Shown: positions 5,251 to 7,346 of the stretch, piece after piece
How positions within the stretch are numbered: position 1 is the first letter of the stretch
Layout: the number at the start of each line of letters is the position of its first letter
Translations under genes and position numbers: made by a program
Notes under the pieces: generated by a model
Told to the model about the DNA's origin: nothing
What the model saw: the letters and a program-made list of their open reading frames with translations, nothing else
The model's database searches: none
Source of the DNA: Desulfobacterales bacterium
Lineage (GTDB): Bacteria > Desulfobacterota > Desulfobacteria > Desulfobacterales > Desulfobacteraceae
Length of the DNA: 7,346 nucleotides
NCBI GenBank assembly: GCA_022361095.1
Contig: JAKSBO010000220.1
Coordinates: forward strand, 1 to 7,346
Reading direction: 5' to 3'

Positions 5251-7346
5251 ACGAGTCTTCTTTTTCGTCAGTCATTGAAGTTGCGTTGGGGTGCATGTTA
5301 TTTTGTTGTTTTGTCTCTTTGCTGTTGTTATCCATGGATTTACAAGACGGATTCCAGGATAAAAGACGGCTGGAATTTACCAAGATTCCGGCCGTATGGA
5401 AGATATGAATCATACCGGCCATGACCGGGGACAGCATCCCCAGCATGCCTAGTGCCGCACCTCCAAGGTCAGTAGATATAGCAAAGTAATGGTTCTGGTC
5501 AATAACTTTCATAGTCTGGCGGCTTAAATTCCTCACTTTTATCAAGCCTTCCAGATTAGAATCCGCAAGGGCAATGTCTGCAGCCTCCAGGGCCACTTCA
5601 GCACCGCCGGCGCCGATGGCCACGCCAATATCCGCGCGGGCCAGGGCCAGGGCATCATTCACCCCGTCACCCACCATAACCACCCGATGGTCTTTTTTCA
5701 GTTCCTCTACCCGGTCGGCTTTTTCCTCGGGCAGCAGGGGGGCTCTGCAGTCATCAAAGGGAAAGATATCCATCATGGTTTGAGCAACTTCCTTATTATC
5801 CCCGGTGACTAGGTGGATGGCCTTCACGCCGTCGGCTTTCAAATAGTTCAATACGGCGACGGCTTCAGGACGGATGGGGTTGGCAATTCCCATCATCCCG
5901 GTGGCACTGCCGTTTTTGGACACAAAAATAACGGTCCGGCCAAGGGCCCTTTGCGCGGCAGCTTTTTTATCAAACCAGCGCAGATCCACCTCATGTTCAT
6001 CCATGAACTGCCGGTTGCCCACCAGGATCACTTCCTCGCAGCCGATATTGCATGACACCCCCCGGCCGGCCTTGAACTCGCATACGGCATGGGGCTGAAC
6101 AGACAAATTACGTTTCTCGGCTTCGGCCAGAATGGCCCGGGCCATGGGGTGCTGGTTATGGGATTCCGCCGTGGCAGCCAGGGAAAGGATCGTATCTTCG
6201 GAAATGGACGGTGTCCTGCCCACAATGGTCATAATTTGGGGGAGATCCTGGGTCAGGGTACCGGTCTTGTCAAAACAAAAGACATCGGTTGTACCCACGG
6301 TTTCCAGATAAAGCCCGCCCTTGATGAGGATGGAATTTTTAGCCGCATTGGCCAGGGCTGCGGTAACCGCCGAGGAGGCGGCAAGCACCGTAGCGCATGG
6401 GCAGGACATTACCAGCATGACGGTCAGGGCACGCAAGGGATCAAGGGTGACGGCAAAGGTAAGTGCCGTGGCAGCCAGTCCTATTTTCAACAGCCTTGAT
6501 GCCAGTTCGTCCGCCTTCTGCTCGGCCGGCGCTTTGTTGGCAAGGGAATCTTCAACCATGCGCATGATGCCGGCAAGGTAGGTATCCTGGCCGGTTTTCA
6601 CGGTACGGATAAACAAGGTCCCCTGGGAAATAATGGTCCCGGCATAGACTTTGTCTCCGATATCCTTAAATACGGCTTCCGAGCGGCCGTTAATGGTTGC
6701 TTCATCCACCAGGGCGTCCCCGTCAAGAATGATACCGTCCACCGGGATCTTCTCTCCGGTATGGGCTGCCACCACATCATCGGGGCGGATGTCAGCCACA
6801 GCCGTTTCAACTTCCATGCCGTCCCGCATCACATAGGCCGTGGCCGGAGCCACTTCCAATATATTACGTATGGCTTTTCTGGATCGCTGTGCCACATAAT
6901 CTTCGGTCAGTTCAGCTACATTATATATCCACAGGATCTGGACCGCGGAGAAAGCTTCTCCCATCAGGATCGTGGCCACAGATCCGGCAGCCAGAAACGG
7001 CTTTACCGTAACTTTTTTCTTTTCGGAGGTATCCCGAACGGCTTCCTTTATTAAAGGAACGGTGCCTGCAATGGCAGCCACCCCCAGAAAACTCAAGGGG
7101 CTCTGGGCCAGGGCCAGGCCAAATATCCATTTTCGAACCAAAGCAAACACCATGACAGACGAAAGCCATGTCACCCGCCTGGCCTTGATAGAAAAAGATA
7201 CGTCATCATGGGTATCGCAACGACAATCCGTGCATACCGGACCATGGCCATCGGCAGATCCGTTGTCGGGAAATGTCTCAGGATCGGAAACCTGAGCCAA
7301 CACAGCCTGAATCAGTCCGGCAAGATCAATTTTGTGCGGATCAAAC
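5234..7346 (-). CDS. P1B-type heavy-metal-translocating ATPase with NGRS in place of the TGES loop (ATPase-2; 5' end beyond the window)
   Basis: A metal-pumping P-type ATPase of the inner membrane. The frame stays open upstream of the GTG at 7303 to the window edge, reading FDPHKIDLAGLIQAV, the end of an HMA-2-like domain. The true start is therefore probably outside; 703 residues are visible. Numbered from the GTG: a linker with Cys24, Cys27 and Cys29 (CTDCRC); membrane segments near 45-86, 102-130, 273-315 and 605-648; the A-domain loop NGRS at 205-208 where TGES is expected; SCPC at 300-303; phosphorylated Asp345 in DKTGTLT; HP at 385-386; GRG at 413-415; TGD at 500-502; GDGVND at 545-550; and MIHIFHTAGILVNSSRLL in the last helix. 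A polar tail of about 40 residues ends in LCS and overlaps the YceI-like start by 17 bases. After CPC it reads ATVLAASSA, unlike copper or zinc pumps. It is P1B-6/FezB-like by context; the metal is not proven. Confidence 0.92.
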   Translation of the reverse strand, partial: FDPHKIDLAGLIQAVLAQVSDPETFPDNGSADGHGPVCTDCRCDTHDDVSFSIKARRVTWLSSVMVFALVRKWIFGLALAQSPLSFLGVAAIAGTVPLIKEAVRDTSEKKKVTVKPFLAAGSVATILMGEAFSAVQILWIYNVAELTEDYVAQRSRKAIRNILEVAPATAYVMRDGMEVETAVADIRPDDVVAAHTGEKIPVDGIILDGDALVDEATINGRSEAVFKDIGDKVYAGTIISQGTLFIRTVKTGQDTYLAGIMRMVEDSLANKAPAEQKADELASRLLKIGLAATALTFAVTLDPLRALTVMLVMSCPCATVLAASSAVTAALANAAKNSILIKGGLYLETVGTTDVFCFDKTGTLTQDLPQIMTIVGRTPSISEDTILSLAATAESHNQHPMARAILAEAEKRNLSVQPHAVCEFKAGRGVSCNIGCEEVILVGNRQFMDEHEVDLRWFDKKAAAQRALGRTVIFVSKNGSATGMMGIANPIRPEAVAVLNYLKADGVKAIHLVTGDNKEVAQTMMDIFPFDDCRAPLLPEEKADRVEELKKDHRVVMVGDGVNDALALARADIGVAIGAGGAEVALEAADIALADSNLEGLIKVRNLSRQTMKVIDQNHYFAISTDLGGAALGMLGMLSPVMAGMIHIFHTAGILVNSSRLLSWNPSCKSMDNNSKETKQQNNMHPNATSMTDEKEDSYELCS

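Noticed and set aside
1..7346. Magnetosome gene cluster
   Set aside because: No mam, mms or mad gene is recognisable. FeoAB and glycine-rich membrane proteins alone are not enough.
1..7346. Ferritin, encapsulin, tRNA, rRNA, CRISPR, insertion sequence or integrase
   Set aside because: I saw no open frame, repeat array or RNA-like structure supporting any of these.

Overview
The window is a one-direction cluster: every gene I can support is on the minus strand, so transcription runs from high to low coordinates. The order is P1B-type metal ATPase (ATPase-2, 5' end beyond the right edge), YceI-like protein, three small glycine/alanine-rich membrane proteins, a second P1B-type ATPase (ATPase-1), feoA, and the first 119 codons of feoB, which leaves the left edge. 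The moderately GC-rich sequence, FeoA/FeoB (anaerobic ferrous iron uptake) and the style of the proteins suggest an anaerobic Desulfobacterota-like bacterium such as a sulfate reducer. That placement is an inference from protein character and was not tested by a search.

Right part (4729-7346): ATPase-2 has all the catalytic landmarks of the P and N domains (DKTGT, HP, GDGVND) and a CPC membrane motif, but the A-domain TGES loop reads NGRS. Its stop codon overlaps the start of a YceI-like protein that has no signal peptide. Middle part (3174-4648): three tightly spaced small genes encode proteins with Pro/Gln/Tyr/Ala-rich N-termini and hydrophobic segments containing GxxxG. Two of them are clear paralogues, sharing DPxTxQxYY and FWKGAxxGA motifs. 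Left part (1-3030): ATPase-1 has an intact TGE loop and a Cys-containing HMA-2-like N-terminus, and is followed by feoA and feoB. A 143-base gap before ATPase-1 holds an inverted-repeat-bounded element. A hairpin with a T-run lies between feoA and feoB.

The best reading of the whole is an iron-handling locus that combines ferrous iron import (FeoAB) with two ATPases able to move metal out of the cytosol or into a compartment, plus several small GxxxG membrane proteins. This resembles the fez clusters that build ferrosomes (membrane-bounded iron granules made with a P1B-6-ATPase, FezB), but in an apparently expanded form with two ATPases, paralogous Tyr/Pro-rich membrane proteins and a YceI protein. 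The ferrosome link is an inference from gene content; I did not see proof of it in the sequence. A polymetal-efflux platform of the CtpC/PacL kind is the main alternative.
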